Positions 36,887-49,181 are shown, counted from the stretch's first letter. The stretch is 64,000 nucleotides of DNA from Chryseobacterium gleum (GCA_945862165.1 CAMAXI010000001.1:310001-374000); one strand, 5' to 3'. Notes: generated by a model from the letters alone, not told the origin. Made by a program: numbers and translations.

Positions 36887-36950
36887 ATTAGTATAATCTT
36901 TTTTTAATGAAAATGTTGAACTGTTTTATTTAAAGTTTTAAATGAACAAT

Positions 36951-39900
36951 TTATTCTTTTGTTATTTTTAAAATTTCATACCCAATAATTTCATTTCCAA
37001 TCTTTAATAAATAAATTCCGGAAGTAACAAACGAAATTGGATGTATTCGCTCGTTTATTCCTTTTTCCACCGAAAAAATTTCCTTATCAAGGAGTTCTCC
37101 ATGCAAGTTGAAAATTTGTAATTGAACAATTTGTTTGCATTCCGAAGTATATTTTAGTTGGATAAAATTTCCTGAAATTGGGTTGGGATAAATGTTAAGT
37201 TTATTTTCTATCCCTTGGTCAAAATTCAAGGAAACTAAATCCGAATAAGCGAATTTTCCATCGAAATCGGTTTGCTTTAGTCGATAATAAGTTACCCCAT
37301 TTAAAGGAAACATATCATACCCATTATAGAATATCGTTGATTTACTATCCTTGCTTCCCTTTTTTGTAAATAGAAGTTCAAACGTTTGTCCATCTTGCGA
37401 TCGTTCAACTGAAAAAAAATCATTGTTATGTTCAGAAGCCGTTTCCCATTCTAATCGTACTTTTTGGCTTTCATTAATTGCATTAAAATACACTAAACGA
37501 ATTGGTAATGCGGTAGCATCCTCAACAACAAATGGAGAAAATGAACGGATATTAGATCTAGATAGCGTAAAAACATTATCACTAATTTTAGTTGCAGCCA
37601 TTACCTCCAAATTAGTATCCCATGAAACACCATTATAGTGTCCGATATGACAATTTAAACGTGAAAAATTAGTTTGTTCTCGAGCACTCGCCCATTGAAA
37701 ATTTACAGTTGTAATATACCCTTCACCACTCGCTGAAAGATACCATGTTCGATCTACACCATGATCCAATTTTGGCTTCCCTTCATAACCATTTTCTAAT
37801 CTTTCCTTACCCATACGAACACTGAAATCGTTCGTAACACCATTATTTTCTATGCGGCAGGGTGTGTAATCTAATTCATTTTGAGAAAAACCGACAGGGA
37901 ATATTTGCGCATCGAAACTAGAATTCTTGCAAATATTTTTTCGTGTTAATTTCCCTGAAGAATTTGTAACTATAAATGAAGTATTACTATATCCAACAAT
38001 AGTAGCTGATGTATCCATTTCTAAATCATAGTTTTCTAAAAATAAATTGGAACCTAAGCATAAGTTATTTTGTACTTTAATATTCCCATCCAAACGAATA
38101 GGTGTATTGATGATTAAATCGTAAAAAATATGCTTTATAACTCCTGAAATAGTAGTATTCATTCCACATAACGTTACGTTATTCTTTCCTGCTATAAAAT
38201 CAGCACCGTTATTTATCCAATTACCAAGTGTTTTGATAGCGTAACCTTTTGCATCCAATACACCACCAACTAGCTCAATATCATTCTTCACGAATACTTG
38301 TGGCGCAGCTAATTCTATCTTTCCCTTTAAAAGCTTTGTAAAACCACCATATGTATTGGTTTTACTATAAACTAATGTTCCTCCACCGTCTTTAATCACA
38401 TTTCCATTTCCAGAAATACTTCCAGTAATAATTATTCCTTCTCCATATAAAATTAGATTGGTCGCATTATGAATTAGTTGACCAGAAAGATTTAATGTTC
38501 CAACTTTCGCATTAATATACACATTATTAGAATTCAATGTTATAGTACCATTCCAACTATTTCCACCTTGTTCATTGCGTAAAGCATCAATTTCCGAAGC
38601 AGTATTTCCTTTAATCCATAATGAGTCCTGAATCGAAATACCATTTTGTAATTCTATCGTTGCACCAGATTGAATTATTACCCCACCAACTTTTCCACCA
38701 AAAGCATCGGAATGTTGCACATTTACGACCCCTTTATCGATGATCATTTTTCCGGAAAAGGTATTTTGGTTTTTTAAATACAGTTTACCTTCCCCTTTTT
38801 TTTGAATATTGCCCAATCCAATTATTGGTAATGTCTGTACGCTTATATCCGAAACACCATCAAACGTGAGTAAATATTCGCCATTCGAAAAACCTCCAGA
38901 AAAAGATACGTCTCCGATACCAACAGAATTTATACTTGCATCTGCAATTAAAAGTATGGGTATATTACAAATCGTCGGAGTAATAGAACTATTAATAATT
39001 GCACCAGAATTAGATATGCCATCCCCTTGGATTTCTATATTTTTCCATGTAGATAATGTTTGTCCATGTAAATCTAATACCCCACCAGAATCAATCACTA
39101 CAGAACTTTTTACATTTCCTGTCCAAGTAGAGGAAAGTTGATATTTATGCCCCGTTTGAATAACAAATAAACTTTCTACTTGTTTAAAATCATTCGGAAA
39201 AACACCTGTGCCATCTCGTTTTGTGTTCCAATTAAGCACGTTCTCTGCAGTGATATTCTCATCTGAACTCAACGAGTAAAAAACATCAATAGGTCCTTCA
39301 TAGCACCCCATATGATTGCTTAAAGAAGCATTAACTCTGTTTCCAATCATTCCATTTATATCCTCTGAACAATCCAATTCTTCATGTAAATCTACTGTAG
39401 GTGATAAGGTTGAAATTTCGTTTAAAGCGCCATCTTTATCTAATATAAATGAAAACAATGAAACTTTACAAAATTGATTATCATTAGAATTCAAAAATGA
39501 CACCATTTCATTTATAGAAAAGTCTGAATGCACAAATGCAAACTTTTCTGGATTTGGTGCAGTAAAAAAATTATTTCTAAAATTTTGTTTCGATAATGTT
39601 GAATTTCCATAATAACAATAATGTTCACCACTACCTCCTTTTCGAGCATTTTGAAATATATTATTTATATAGATAATCCTTGCACTCACATCCGAAGAAT
39701 TTTGAAAAATGGTGTGCGAATTTGTATTTCCATGGATTTGATCCCCCCCTATTTCTATCGTGTTATAGTAAACACAAATATTATTATCGCTAGAGCCACT
39801 TTGAAATTTTAAACCATTCAGAGTGACAGCGTTTGAAAAAGTACTATCACAATTAGAATTTTTTATAGATATAAAATTATTGATAATTCGATGGTTATTA

Positions 39901-42900
39901 GAAACGTCATAAACCCCGTAAATAACTGGTAAATATGAATTTAAATTAAACAAATAACGAATTTTATTTTTTTTCATTGTACTATTATTTATGGAGGAAC
40001 TTCCATGGTAAACCCCAAGAATTTCACTTGAAAACAATCCGGTATTTGAACATCCTATATTCTCGATGATGTTAGCCGATAAATTTACGATTGGTTTACT
40101 CGAATTACCAACAACCACGCCGCCAACAACATAATCTAAATTTCCAACACATTCTATCGCACGTACTTCATTCGTTACAAGAAGACAATTTGAACAATTT
40201 AAACCGATTACAATACCTCCGTGATTGTTTAGTACGTTTGTATTAAATGAATTACATTTTGATTTAGATGCTATTTGAATCGTGTTTTTATCAAAACTCC
40301 CAACGCTATTAGAAGTTATAAATGTATTTCCATTGGTATTATTTAAATAGATACCTTTAAAAAATCCGTTTTTGACATCGAAAGAAAATATACTATTATT
40401 TTCAATACTGTTTTTCACTCCTGCCTCTTGATATATTCCTATAGTCAAAGCATTAATACTTTCTCCATTTTGCGCCAAATTTCCTATATAAGCAATTCTA
40501 TTCCGTAAAATCTTGACATTAGACATATTTGATACATTATATACACCATAGATTTGAGAACCTCCCAAACCATAAACTGCACAATTTAGAATCTCATTAT
40601 CGGTGATTGTTAGCTCCCCTATATTCGTGTTATGAATACCATAAAATAAACAGATACCTGTTGTGGTTTCAACACCTCCAATTTGAATTGTTTTTGGAAA
40701 GATTTTACTACCGATTTTATTGAATTTAATCGTACAATCACCTTTTCCTATAGTTCGTATCGCATAAAATGTATACCCATTCGTTGCAAAATTGGAAGTT
40801 AAAAAGTTCCCGATTAGGTTCTGATATACGCCTGTTGATCCGTTATTATTTATCAAAATTCCTTGTATTAAAGCACCTGAAATATTGGATATAACTTGTA
40901 TAGCTCTAGTAGGGATAGAAGTTGTATCTCCAATAGTATTACCACTAACAGTAATTAAACTTGATAATTGTGTGCTTGAAACATAAATACCAGTAAAAAC
41001 TCCTGGATTTACGGAAGCTCCATCGGAATTCATTAAAATAATATTTCGTATCATATTATTCTGAATAATCGTTGTATTAAAAGCACCAGTAATGGATACA
41101 TAAATTGGAAAATAATGATTTTGACTTGTATTTAAACAATAGGAATTTCCATTACAATTTGTGGACTGACCACCAATAAAATTTCGCTCAATAATATAAC
41201 CGCTCCCCTCATTTACAATATGGATACCGTAAACCGTAGATGATGGTTTAAAAGCACTTGTTTGATAAAAATGATTGTCAGAAATAACCCAAGACTGGTT
41301 AAATACATCTAAAAAAATCCCGGACGAAATACAATTAACAAATTTATTTCCAGATATATAATTGTAGTCATTTTTTTTCAGAAGGCCATCCCCTTTTGAA
41401 TATATAGCATTTGAAATGGATTTCCCTATTGTATTTTGAATCGTGCAGTTCATGACCGAATCATAACAATTTGAAGTGCCAAAAAATGAGGAAAATTGAA
41501 TTACACCTTGAGAAATATTTGTTTGACCACCTTCTAATGTCAAATATTTGAGTGAATTATAAGTAGCACCTTCTGAAAACAAAACACTATTACCCAAAAC
41601 ATTCGTATTTCGTATTACTAACTGCGAGATTTCACCTAAACTACCAGGTCGTCCGTCAATCGTTATAAAATCTGCTTGATTAAAATTAAAAATCGAATTA
41701 TCAATTGACTTACTAATTACTAGTTCTTTAGCGTCCAATGCTGGGCGAATCAAAATCGTATTTACTGCACCTAAACAGAAAAATGAATTCATTTTTAGGG
41801 GATATATTTCAGAAGTAGACGTGTAGGTAGATTGTAACTCAAGTATTAATGAAGTATTCAAACCATTTTCAGAAATAGCTGTTAAAGCATCTGTCAACCT
41901 TGTATATTCTCCTGTTGGTCCTATCGATTTTACCCCTCCCAAATTACATTGTAATTTTAATGAAGCTAAAGAGTCATAGGTGCCTAATACAAATGTACAA
42001 CTTGGCATAATTTCTTGCACATTTGTAAAACATCTACTTACTTTAGGTTGTTGTGAATTTCCGGAAGCCAAGTTATGTATCCCGAAATTTGAAACTCCCG
42101 AAATTGTATATGTAGCCAAACAATAGGATGAAATTAATGTTCCCGAAGACTTTAAATTACCGCATGTATATTCCAACGTAATACGGTTGCCTGCTGTAAG
42201 AGAATTTTCAATTATACTAAACGAAAATCCTTTTTGAACTTTAGCTATGGAATTGGACCCATCCTTGTATTTACAGGTAATTTCATTGTCTTTTCCAAAA
42301 ACAGGAGCAATGGATAAAACACCTCCAATAATCGAATCCGAAGTACTAATCTTTACAAAACCAATTTGTCCGGCTGATTTAGCAAATGGGAAAAAACCAT
42401 AATTATTACTTGTAGTTTCTGATATAAGTATTTTTGGTATCCATCTTCTTAAAAAACCCTGATTATTTTTAGAATACAACCCACCTTCAACATAAATTAA
42501 CTTATTCTCGCTTGGAGAAGTTCCTATGGTTAATACTTTTCCATTTAAATCATGAAACCCTTTCAGCAAGGCTAATGATCCTCCGTTTGTAATTGTAATA
42601 TCTTGTGACAACTCAATTCCAGTAGAATTATTTAATATTAAACTAGCTACAAGTTTACACGCATCCCCGGTTTTTTGATACGACATTCCATTATATTCAA
42701 GAATTATATCCGAATGAAAGAAGCGAATTGAAGTCTGTATAGCGCCTTTTACTTCGTTCAAAAAAACACCTTCATGATGTCCAATCTTTAGTTTAGCCCC
42801 TTGTGTAAAAGAACAAACACCTGGCCCAAAAACAAAAAAAGGATTTGGGGTAATTAAAGTTCCCCCTTTATTTATAGTCAAGATATGCTCAACACATAAA

Positions 42901-43961
42901 TTACTTCCTAGCAACAAACTTGCACCGTTATGGATAACAAAAGCGATGTTTTTTGTGCTAAAATCACCTGCTAAATATGTATGCACTTGATTTTTAACAC
43001 CTTTAAACTCTACAAAAACATCTTTTTTTGGATGTAAACTACTTCGATAGAATTTACCATTATTCATTGTAAAGTTTCCTTCCAATTGCAAACTTGCGTT
43101 AAAATTTTCAGAAGCACCAATATCAAAAATACCTGCATGTAATTTGAAATCTTTTTTTACTATCAAAGTACAGCTATCACTTCCTATGGACATTCGTTGC
43201 ATGAAAAAACTACCACCCGATTGAACAAAATTACCTTGTATCGTTAATTTTGCTACCTCGTTATTATTACACCACGTCAAACTACCATAAGAACCTGTTT
43301 TAATCACGTTAAAGTCCCCTGAAATTTCTCTGTTTTTCCGAGAATTATAATTCAAATTGAATGCAGTATTACCGGACTGTATGTTCCAATAAACATTTCC
43401 AAAATTGCAGGAAGAGTTTTCTATACATAAAGAAAAAGCACCATTGGTTTTTTCAAAATCTTGAAATTCAAGAAGACTTATCGAACCAAACATTTCTTTC
43501 CCCGCAAAAAGAGTTTTATAATTATTTGGTGTGGAATGATTAAAAACATATTTCCCGCCATCATTTATAGATAATAAACCTCCAACACTTGCCTCTAAAA
43601 TCGTAGTTTGAGCATTCCCAAATACAATCCCTTTATTATAAATCACCAATCCCTTTATGAAATTCGAAGATTGTATGGTTAACTCTCCATATACCTGTAG
43701 TGTACCTCCAATATTCCAAGTATTGATTGTAACATATGCATGTCCAGATTTTAGATAAAATATATCATTAGCATCTAAAAATCCGGAAGGGTGGTTACCG
43801 GTTCCATTAGATTTAGACCACCATTTATTCAAATCATTCGGATTTCCACCGATCGCATCCGAGTACCAAGTGGCTCCATATAAAGAGGTGTAAAAACACC
43901 AAATGAATAAAAATGAAATTTTAAACGAATTGTTGGTTTTAAGAAGGTTATTTATTTGCAT
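36951..43961 (-). CDS. Giant T9SS surface protein with beta-helix and autotransporter-type repeats
   Basis: 2336 residues, the largest complete gene here. Signal peptide (about 14-30, ISFLFIWCFYTSLYG). Residues about 30-1550 are long runs of short Asn/Ser/Gly-rich turns (e.g. NGGSLALLKG, ENNSIFSFDVKNG, ISGNKFVNC), as in right-handed parallel beta-helix (pectate-lyase-like, NosD-like) folds. Around 1720-1900 are two autotransporter-associated beta-strand repeats (KGEGKLYLKNQNTFSGKMII, then DGGGTLVYSKTNTYGGF). The last ~80 residues are a T9SS sorting domain (LNIYPNPISGNFIQLKY, GIYLLKIG). It is a large exported adhesin or polysaccharide-binding protein; no catalytic residues are identified. Single gene. 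Confidence 0.88.
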   Translation of the reverse strand: MQINNLLKTNNSFKISFLFIWCFYTSLYGATWYSDAIGGNPNDLNKWWSKSNGTGNHPSGFLDANDIFYLKSGHAYVTINTWNIGGTLQVYGELTIQSSNFIKGLVIYNKGIVFGNAQTTILEASVGGLLSINDGGKYVFNHSTPNNYKTLFAGKEMFGSISLLEFQDFEKTNGAFSLCIENSSCNFGNVYWNIQSGNTAFNLNYNSRKNREISGDFNVIKTGSYGSLTWCNNNEVAKLTIQGNFVQSGGSFFMQRMSIGSDSCTLIVKKDFKLHAGIFDIGASENFNASLQLEGNFTMNNGKFYRSSLHPKKDVFVEFKGVKNQVHTYLAGDFSTKNIAFVIHNGASLLLGSNLCVEHILTINKGGTLITPNPFFVFGPGVCSFTQGAKLKIGHHEGVFLNEVKGAIQTSIRFFHSDIILEYNGMSYQKTGDACKLVASLILNNSTGIELSQDITITNGGSLALLKGFHDLNGKVLTIGTSPSENKLIYVEGGLYSKNNQGFLRRWIPKILISETTSNNYGFFPFAKSAGQIGFVKISTSDSIIGGVLSIAPVFGKDNEITCKYKDGSNSIAKVQKGFSFSIIENSLTAGNRITLEYTCGNLKSSGTLISSYCLATYTISGVSNFGIHNLASGNSQQPKVSRCFTNVQEIMPSCTFVLGTYDSLASLKLQCNLGGVKSIGPTGEYTRLTDALTAISENGLNTSLILELQSTYTSTSEIYPLKMNSFFCLGAVNTILIRPALDAKELVISKSIDNSIFNFNQADFITIDGRPGSLGEISQLVIRNTNVLGNSVLFSEGATYNSLKYLTLEGGQTNISQGVIQFSSFFGTSNCYDSVMNCTIQNTIGKSISNAIYSKGDGLLKKNDYNYISGNKFVNCISSGIFLDVFNQSWVISDNHFYQTSAFKPSSTVYGIHIVNEGSGYIIERNFIGGQSTNCNGNSYCLNTSQNHYFPIYVSITGAFNTTIIQNNMIRNIILMNSDGASVNPGVFTGIYVSSTQLSSLITVSGNTIGDTTSIPTRAIQVISNISGALIQGILINNNGSTGVYQNLIGNFLTSNFATNGYTFYAIRTIGKGDCTIKFNKIGSKIFPKTIQIGGVETTTGICLFYGIHNTNIGELTITDNEILNCAVYGLGGSQIYGVYNVSNMSNVKILRNRIAYIGNLAQNGESINALTIGIYQEAGVKNSIENNSIFSFDVKNGFFKGIYLNNTNGNTFITSNSVGSFDKNTIQIASKSKCNSFNTNVLNNHGGIVIGLNCSNCLLVTNEVRAIECVGNLDYVVGGVVVGNSSKPIVNLSANIIENIGCSNTGLFSSEILGVYHGSSSINNSTMKKNKIRYLFNLNSYLPVIYGVYDVSNNHRIINNFISIKNSNCDSTFSNAVTLNGLKFQSGSSDNNICVYYNTIEIGGDQIHGNTNSHTIFQNSSDVSARIIYINNIFQNARKGGSGEHYCYYGNSTLSKQNFRNNFFTAPNPEKFAFVHSDFSINEMVSFLNSNDNQFCKVSLFSFILDKDGALNEISTLSPTVDLHEELDCSEDINGMIGNRVNASLSNHMGCYEGPIDVFYSLSSDENITAENVLNWNTKRDGTGVFPNDFKQVESLFVIQTGHKYQLSSTWTGNVKSSVVIDSGGVLDLHGQTLSTWKNIEIQGDGISNSGAIINSSITPTICNIPILLIADASINSVGIGDVSFSGGFSNGEYLLTFDGVSDISVQTLPIIGLGNIQKKGEGKLYLKNQNTFSGKMIIDKGVVNVQHSDAFGGKVGGVIIQSGATIELQNGISIQDSLWIKGNTASEIDALRNEQGGNSWNGTITLNSNNVYINAKVGTLNLSGQLIHNATNLILYGEGIIITGSISGNGNVIKDGGGTLVYSKTNTYGGFTKLLKGKIELAAPQVFVKNDIELVGGVLDAKGYAIKTLGNWINNGADFIAGKNNVTLCGMNTTISGVIKHIFYDLIINTPIRLDGNIKVQNNLCLGSNLFLENYDLEMDTSATIVGYSNTSFIVTNSSGKLTRKNICKNSSFDAQIFPVGFSQNELDYTPCRIENNGVTNDFSVRMGKERLENGYEGKPKLDHGVDRTWYLSASGEGYITTVNFQWASAREQTNFSRLNCHIGHYNGVSWDTNLEVMAATKISDNVFTLSRSNIRSFSPFVVEDATALPIRLVYFNAINESQKVRLEWETASEHNNDFFSVERSQDGQTFELLFTKKGSKDSKSTIFYNGYDMFPLNGVTYYRLKQTDFDGKFAYSDLVSLNFDQGIENKLNIYPNPISGNFIQLKYTSECKQIVQLQIFNLHGELLDKEIFSVEKGINERIHPISFVTSGIYLLKIGNEIIGYEILKITKE

Positions 43962-44337
43962 GATTTTAATCGTTCAAACTCAAACAAAATTAAATAGTAA
44001 ACCAGTTTGTTTTGTATTTCAAAATGAAATCACGTATAAATACTATCCATTGATTATAAAATAATTAGCGTAATTACACTTACTCTATTAAGATTAAATA
44101 AAATATCTAAACAACAAAAAATCAAATAATTAAACTCTTACAAATAATAAGGTTTTATGAATGTAAATACTATATAAAAGAATCAGTTAACAGCGTTCTA
44201 AATTTCACCATATCAAAAAAGAATTTCATGGGAAAAGAATTGATAAAGGATATATACTAAAAATACTGCTAAAAAAATCTTCGTCTTTTACTAAATATTT
44301 GGCACAATTTGTGATATTTGCACCTAAACTAACTAAT
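43962..44337. other. 376-nt AT-rich divergent spacer
   Basis: Separates the giant beta-helix gene (-) from the LolA-like gene (+). I find no ORF over 20 codons, no strong hairpin and no tRNA. A GATATTTG sequence at 44313-44320 is a one-mismatch -7 box for the LolA-like gene, but the nearest TTTG is only 11 nt away, so no convincing promoter is assigned. Confidence 0.6.
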
Positions 44338-44985
44338 ATGAAATACCTTTTAATACTTTGTTTATTATTTAGCATTCAAGCTATTGCTCAAACGAAAGAT
44401 TCGGACTCAAAAGCACAAGGAATATTGGATAAAATATCCACAAAAATGAAAGCATTAAAATCATTTCAAATTGAGTTTAATGCTTCTATCAAAAATTCGA
44501 CGACTGGAAGTAATCAGAGTGAAATTGGTAAAGGTTGGGTTAAAGGAGAAAAATTCTGTGCATCTTATGGCGATAACACAATTATCTGTAATGGAATTAA
44601 AACATGGACGATTGTAAAAGAAGATAAGGCGATATACCAATCCGATGCTTCTGGAGGAGATTCAGATGGTATAAATCCTAAAAAGTTAATGACGATTTGG
44701 GAAACTGGATTTAAAAATAAATACGAAAAAGAAGAAGTTTTAGATGGTGATAAAGTACATATTATCTATCTATATCCAAAAGACCCTAAAAAAGTAGACT
44801 ACCATACTGTTATCTTATACATTACTAAAACTGGTTTAGATTTAAAGAAAGCAATTATGAAAACTAAAGATGGAACAGTTATGACATACACTTTAACAAA
44901 CTTTATTGAAAATGCAGCTGTAGACGATGGAAAATTCGTTATTGACTTAAAGAAATACCCTGGTTACAAAGTAGTTAAAGATTAA
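44338..44985 (+). CDS. lolA: LolA-like outer-membrane lipoprotein carrier
   Basis: Chaperones lipoproteins through the periplasm. 215 residues from the ATG at 44338 (a TTG at 44299 would add a stretch that disrupts the signal). Signal peptide MKYLLILCLLFSIQAIAQ. The mature part is LolA-like: ILDKISTKMKALKSFQIEFNASI, a beta-barrel half with KGWVKGEKF and IVKEDKAIYQ, and a C-terminal EVLDGDKVHIIYLYPK strand. Resembles the Bacteroidota LolA/LolB-like set. A terminator follows at 45032. Confidence 0.82.
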   Translation: MKYLLILCLLFSIQAIAQTKDSDSKAQGILDKISTKMKALKSFQIEFNASIKNSTTGSNQSEIGKGWVKGEKFCASYGDNTIICNGIKTWTIVKEDKAIYQSDASGGDSDGINPKKLMTIWETGFKNKYEKEEVLDGDKVHIIYLYPKDPKKVDYHTVILYITKTGLDLKKAIMKTKDGTVMTYTLTNFIENAAVDDGKFVIDLKKYPGYKVVKD

Positions 44986-45031
44986 TTAAAAAAAAATAGC
45001 ACCATTCTGATTTAGTATTGGTGTACAAAAC

Positions 45032-45063
45032 AAAAAGGCTGAATCAATCGATTCAGCCTTTTT
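45032..45063. terminator. Bidirectional terminator
   Basis: AAAAAGGCTGAATC (45032-45045) and GATTCAGCCTTTTT (45050-45063), 4-nt loop, between convergent genes. Confidence 0.9.
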
Positions 45064-45083
45064 AGTATTCATATAGCAATTTG

Positions 45084-47087
45084 TTAAAACTTATCTAATT
45101 CTAACGCTGCTTCTAAGAAACGTTTTTTAGGAAGAAAATTATGTTCCAAGTCTGCTGCAAACGGTATTGGTGTATCTAAAGATGCAATTCTCTTCACAGG
45201 AGCATCTAAATTACGGAAACAATTTTCATTAATTAAAGCTACCAGTTCACCTCCAATTCCTCCTGTCATACAATCTTCATGTAAAACAATCACTTTTCCA
45301 GTTTTACAAACCGATGCATAAATTGCGTCGGTATCTAATGGTGCTAATGAACGTAAATCAATAACATCTAAATCTAATTCTGGATGCGCTTCTGCGACTT
45401 CTAAAGCCCAATGAACCCCCATCCCATAAGTTATCACTGAAATGTTTTCACCTGAACGAACAGTTCTTGCTTTTCCAATCTCAAACGTAAAATATTCGTC
45501 CGCTACATCCCCTTTTATACTACGATATAAGTTTTTGTGCTCAAAATATAAAACTGGATTTGGATCTTCAATTGCAGCAGCTAACAAACCTTTTGCATCT
45601 TCTGGAAAAGCAGGATAAACTATTTTCAAGCCTGGAGTATGAAAAAACCATGCTTCATTGGACTGACTATGGAATGGTCCAGCCGCTGAACCAGCTCCTG
45701 TAGGCATACGTACAACCACATCTGCATTTTGTCCCCATCTCCAATGCGATTTCGCTAAATTATTTACTATTTGATTGAATCCACAAGTCACAAAATCTGC
45801 AAATTGCATTTCAACAACAGACTTCATTCCAGCAATGGACATACCTAATCCTGCTCCTACAATTGCAGACTCGCAAATTGGCGTATTTCTAATTCTATCT
45901 CTACCGAATTCTTCTACAAAACCTTCCGTAATTTTAAAGGCCCCTCCATATTCTGCGATATCTTGTCCCATAATAACCAATTCAGGATATTTATGCAAGG
46001 ATTGACGTAGTCCATCTGATATAGCATCAATGAAACGCTTCTCGGACCTTACTGCATTAGGCGAAAGTGTGTTTTTAGACTCATAAGGAGCAAATAAATC
46101 GTCGTATTCTGCTTGAGTATTTGGTGTGATTTTATCCTCCGCAAAAGCTAAATCCAAACCAGCTTGAATTTCTTGTTTGATTTCTTCACGAACAGCAGCA
46201 ATATCCGACTCAGATAAAATTCCTTCCTCTCTTAAAAACAATTCATAATTTGCTACAGGACATTTTTTCGCCCATTTATCTTGTATCCCTTCTGGGTAAT
46301 ATTTGGTACCAGAAGATTCTTCATGCCCACGCATACGGAATGTCATACACTCTAATAAAAATGGTCTTGGTTTTTTACGAATAGAAGCTGCAATTTTTCT
46401 TACGGTCGATACGACTTCCAAAATATTATTTCCATCGACTTGGAATGCATCCATGCCATAACCAATACCCTTATCAATAAATTGTTTACACTTAAATTGC
46501 TCTATACTTGGAGTTGATAATCCCCAGGAATTATTTTCTACAACAAAAATTACAGGTAATCCCCAAACCGATGCAACATTTAATGCTTCGTGAAAATCTC
46601 CTTCACTTGCTCCACCATCACCAGTATATACAATGGTAGCTTTATTTTCATTTCTCAAATTAGAAGCCAAAGCAACACCATCTGCTAGAGCAAGCTGTGG
46701 TCCCAAATGCGAAATCATCCCAACCACTTTATGTTCTTTGGAACCAAAATGAAAAGAACGATCTCTCCCTTTTGTAAAACCAGACATTTTCCCTTGAAAT
46801 TGAGCAAACAAACGATTTAGAGGAATATCACGTGATGTAAATACGCCAAGATTACGATGCATTGGAAACATGAATTCATTTTTATCCATTCCTAAGGTCG
46901 TACCTACAGAAATCGCTTCTTGTCCCCAACCAGAAAACCATTTAGATATTTTTCCCTGACGAAGTAAAATCAACATTTTTTCCTCAATCATTCTTGGTTT
47001 AACAAGTGCTTTATAAATCGATTTTAATTCTGCGTCTTCAAAGCCTGAACGATCAAAAGTAATTGTACGTTTTTCCAGTGTTTCCAT
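45084..47087 (-). CDS. 2-oxoacid dehydrogenase E1, alpha-beta fusion
   Basis: Thiamine-diphosphate E1 of a branched-chain 2-oxoacid (or pyruvate-like) dehydrogenase. 667 residues, alpha then beta in one chain. Alpha (about 1-320): GDGGASEGDFHEALNVASVWGLPVIFVVENN, the ThDP GDG-NN motif. Beta (about 335-667): GQDIAEYGGAFKITEGF, AIVGAGLGMSIAGMKSVVEMQF, HEDCMTGGIGGEL. Fused E1 is common in Bacteroidota. A matching E2 is at 51864-53183 on the other strand; E3 is not in the window. Branched-chain substrate is inferred from the partner. Confidence 0.92.
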   Translation of the reverse strand: METLEKRTITFDRSGFEDAELKSIYKALVKPRMIEEKMLILLRQGKISKWFSGWGQEAISVGTTLGMDKNEFMFPMHRNLGVFTSRDIPLNRLFAQFQGKMSGFTKGRDRSFHFGSKEHKVVGMISHLGPQLALADGVALASNLRNENKATIVYTGDGGASEGDFHEALNVASVWGLPVIFVVENNSWGLSTPSIEQFKCKQFIDKGIGYGMDAFQVDGNNILEVVSTVRKIAASIRKKPRPFLLECMTFRMRGHEESSGTKYYPEGIQDKWAKKCPVANYELFLREEGILSESDIAAVREEIKQEIQAGLDLAFAEDKITPNTQAEYDDLFAPYESKNTLSPNAVRSEKRFIDAISDGLRQSLHKYPELVIMGQDIAEYGGAFKITEGFVEEFGRDRIRNTPICESAIVGAGLGMSIAGMKSVVEMQFADFVTCGFNQIVNNLAKSHWRWGQNADVVVRMPTGAGSAAGPFHSQSNEAWFFHTPGLKIVYPAFPEDAKGLLAAAIEDPNPVLYFEHKNLYRSIKGDVADEYFTFEIGKARTVRSGENISVITYGMGVHWALEVAEAHPELDLDVIDLRSLAPLDTDAIYASVCKTGKVIVLHEDCMTGGIGGELVALINENCFRNLDAPVKRIASLDTPIPFAADLEHNFLPKKRFLEAALELDKF

Positions 47088-47113
47088 GTAAAAAAATTTG
47101 GTAGGTAAAATTA

Positions 47114-47147
47114 ATAAAAAAAACCGGCCCCTTTACGGAACCGGTTT
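47114..47147 (-). terminator. Terminator after gdhA
   Basis: On the - strand: AAACCGG, a 13-nt loop, CCGGTTT and a T-run. It follows gdhA at 47172. Confidence 0.75.
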
Positions 47148-47171
47148 CTAACTTTTATATTTTGGACTCGA

Positions 47172-48542
<1,371 letters not shown>

Positions 48543-48554
48543 TTATTTACGAGG

Positions 48555-48562
48555 CAAATGTA
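48555..48562 (-). promoter_or_regulatory. -7 box of gdhA (TACATTTG)
   Basis: Exact TAnnTTTG on the - strand, 28 nt from the ATG; -33 is weak. Confidence 0.5.
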
Positions 48563-48614
48563 TATAATTTTAATATACACTTATTAAAACATTTTGAAAA
48601 AAATAAATTGATTA

Positions 48615-49181
48615 TTAACAAAATCTTGTGATAAAATTCAGTATCATTTTTTTACCATTCTCTGTTAAAATAGATTCAGGATGAAATTGCACACCAACAA
48701 CCGGAAAAACGGTGTGTTCAAATGCCATAAGTACTCCACTTTCGGAAATTGCTGTTTTTCGAAATTCAAGTTCATTCATCAACTCAATCCCCCAGCTATG
48801 GTATAGTCCGACCTTAAATAATTTTGGAATCTCACTAAATAATTGATTAGGTGTTATTTGTTCACAAATTTCTGATACACCATGCTTGACCTCTTTTTGA
48901 TTATATAAATTAGCACCTTTAAACTCTGCCAAAGCTTGCATACCAAGACAAACTCCAAGAATTGGTTTTTTTTCAAATGCATACGCAATAACTTCCGTCA
49001 ATTGACCAGCTTCTTTTGGTAGTCCTGGGCCCGGCGATAAAACTATAGCATCATAAGAATCAATCTCCTTCAAAACAACCTCGTTATTCCTTAAAACTTC
49101 AACATAACAATCCAACTCTTCTAAATAATGTAAAAGATTATAGGTGAAAGAATCAAAATTATCGATTAGTAAAATACGCAT
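48615..49181 (-). CDS. Anthranilate/aminodeoxychorismate synthase glutamine amidotransferase
   Basis: Supplies ammonia from glutamine for tryptophan or folate synthesis. 188 residues: class I glutamine amidotransferase with NFDSFTYNLLHYL, SPGPGLPKEAG, the nucleophile Cys in GVCLGMQAL and the His-Glu pair in FHPESILTENG. No trpE or pabB lies beside it, so PabA versus TrpG cannot be decided. Single gene upstream of gdhA, same strand. A TAATTTTG box sits just before the ATG. Confidence 0.9.
   Translation of the reverse strand: MRILLIDNFDSFTYNLLHYLEELDCYVEVLRNNEVVLKEIDSYDAIVLSPGPGLPKEAGQLTEVIAYAFEKKPILGVCLGMQALAEFKGANLYNQKEVKHGVSEICEQITPNQLFSEIPKLFKVGLYHSWGIELMNELEFRKTAISESGVLMAFEHTVFPVVGVQFHPESILTENGKKMILNFITRFC

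Noticed and set aside
43962-44337. Hidden small gene or sRNA in the AT-rich spacer
   Set aside because: Only very short frames, no terminator-like hairpin and no good promoter pair.
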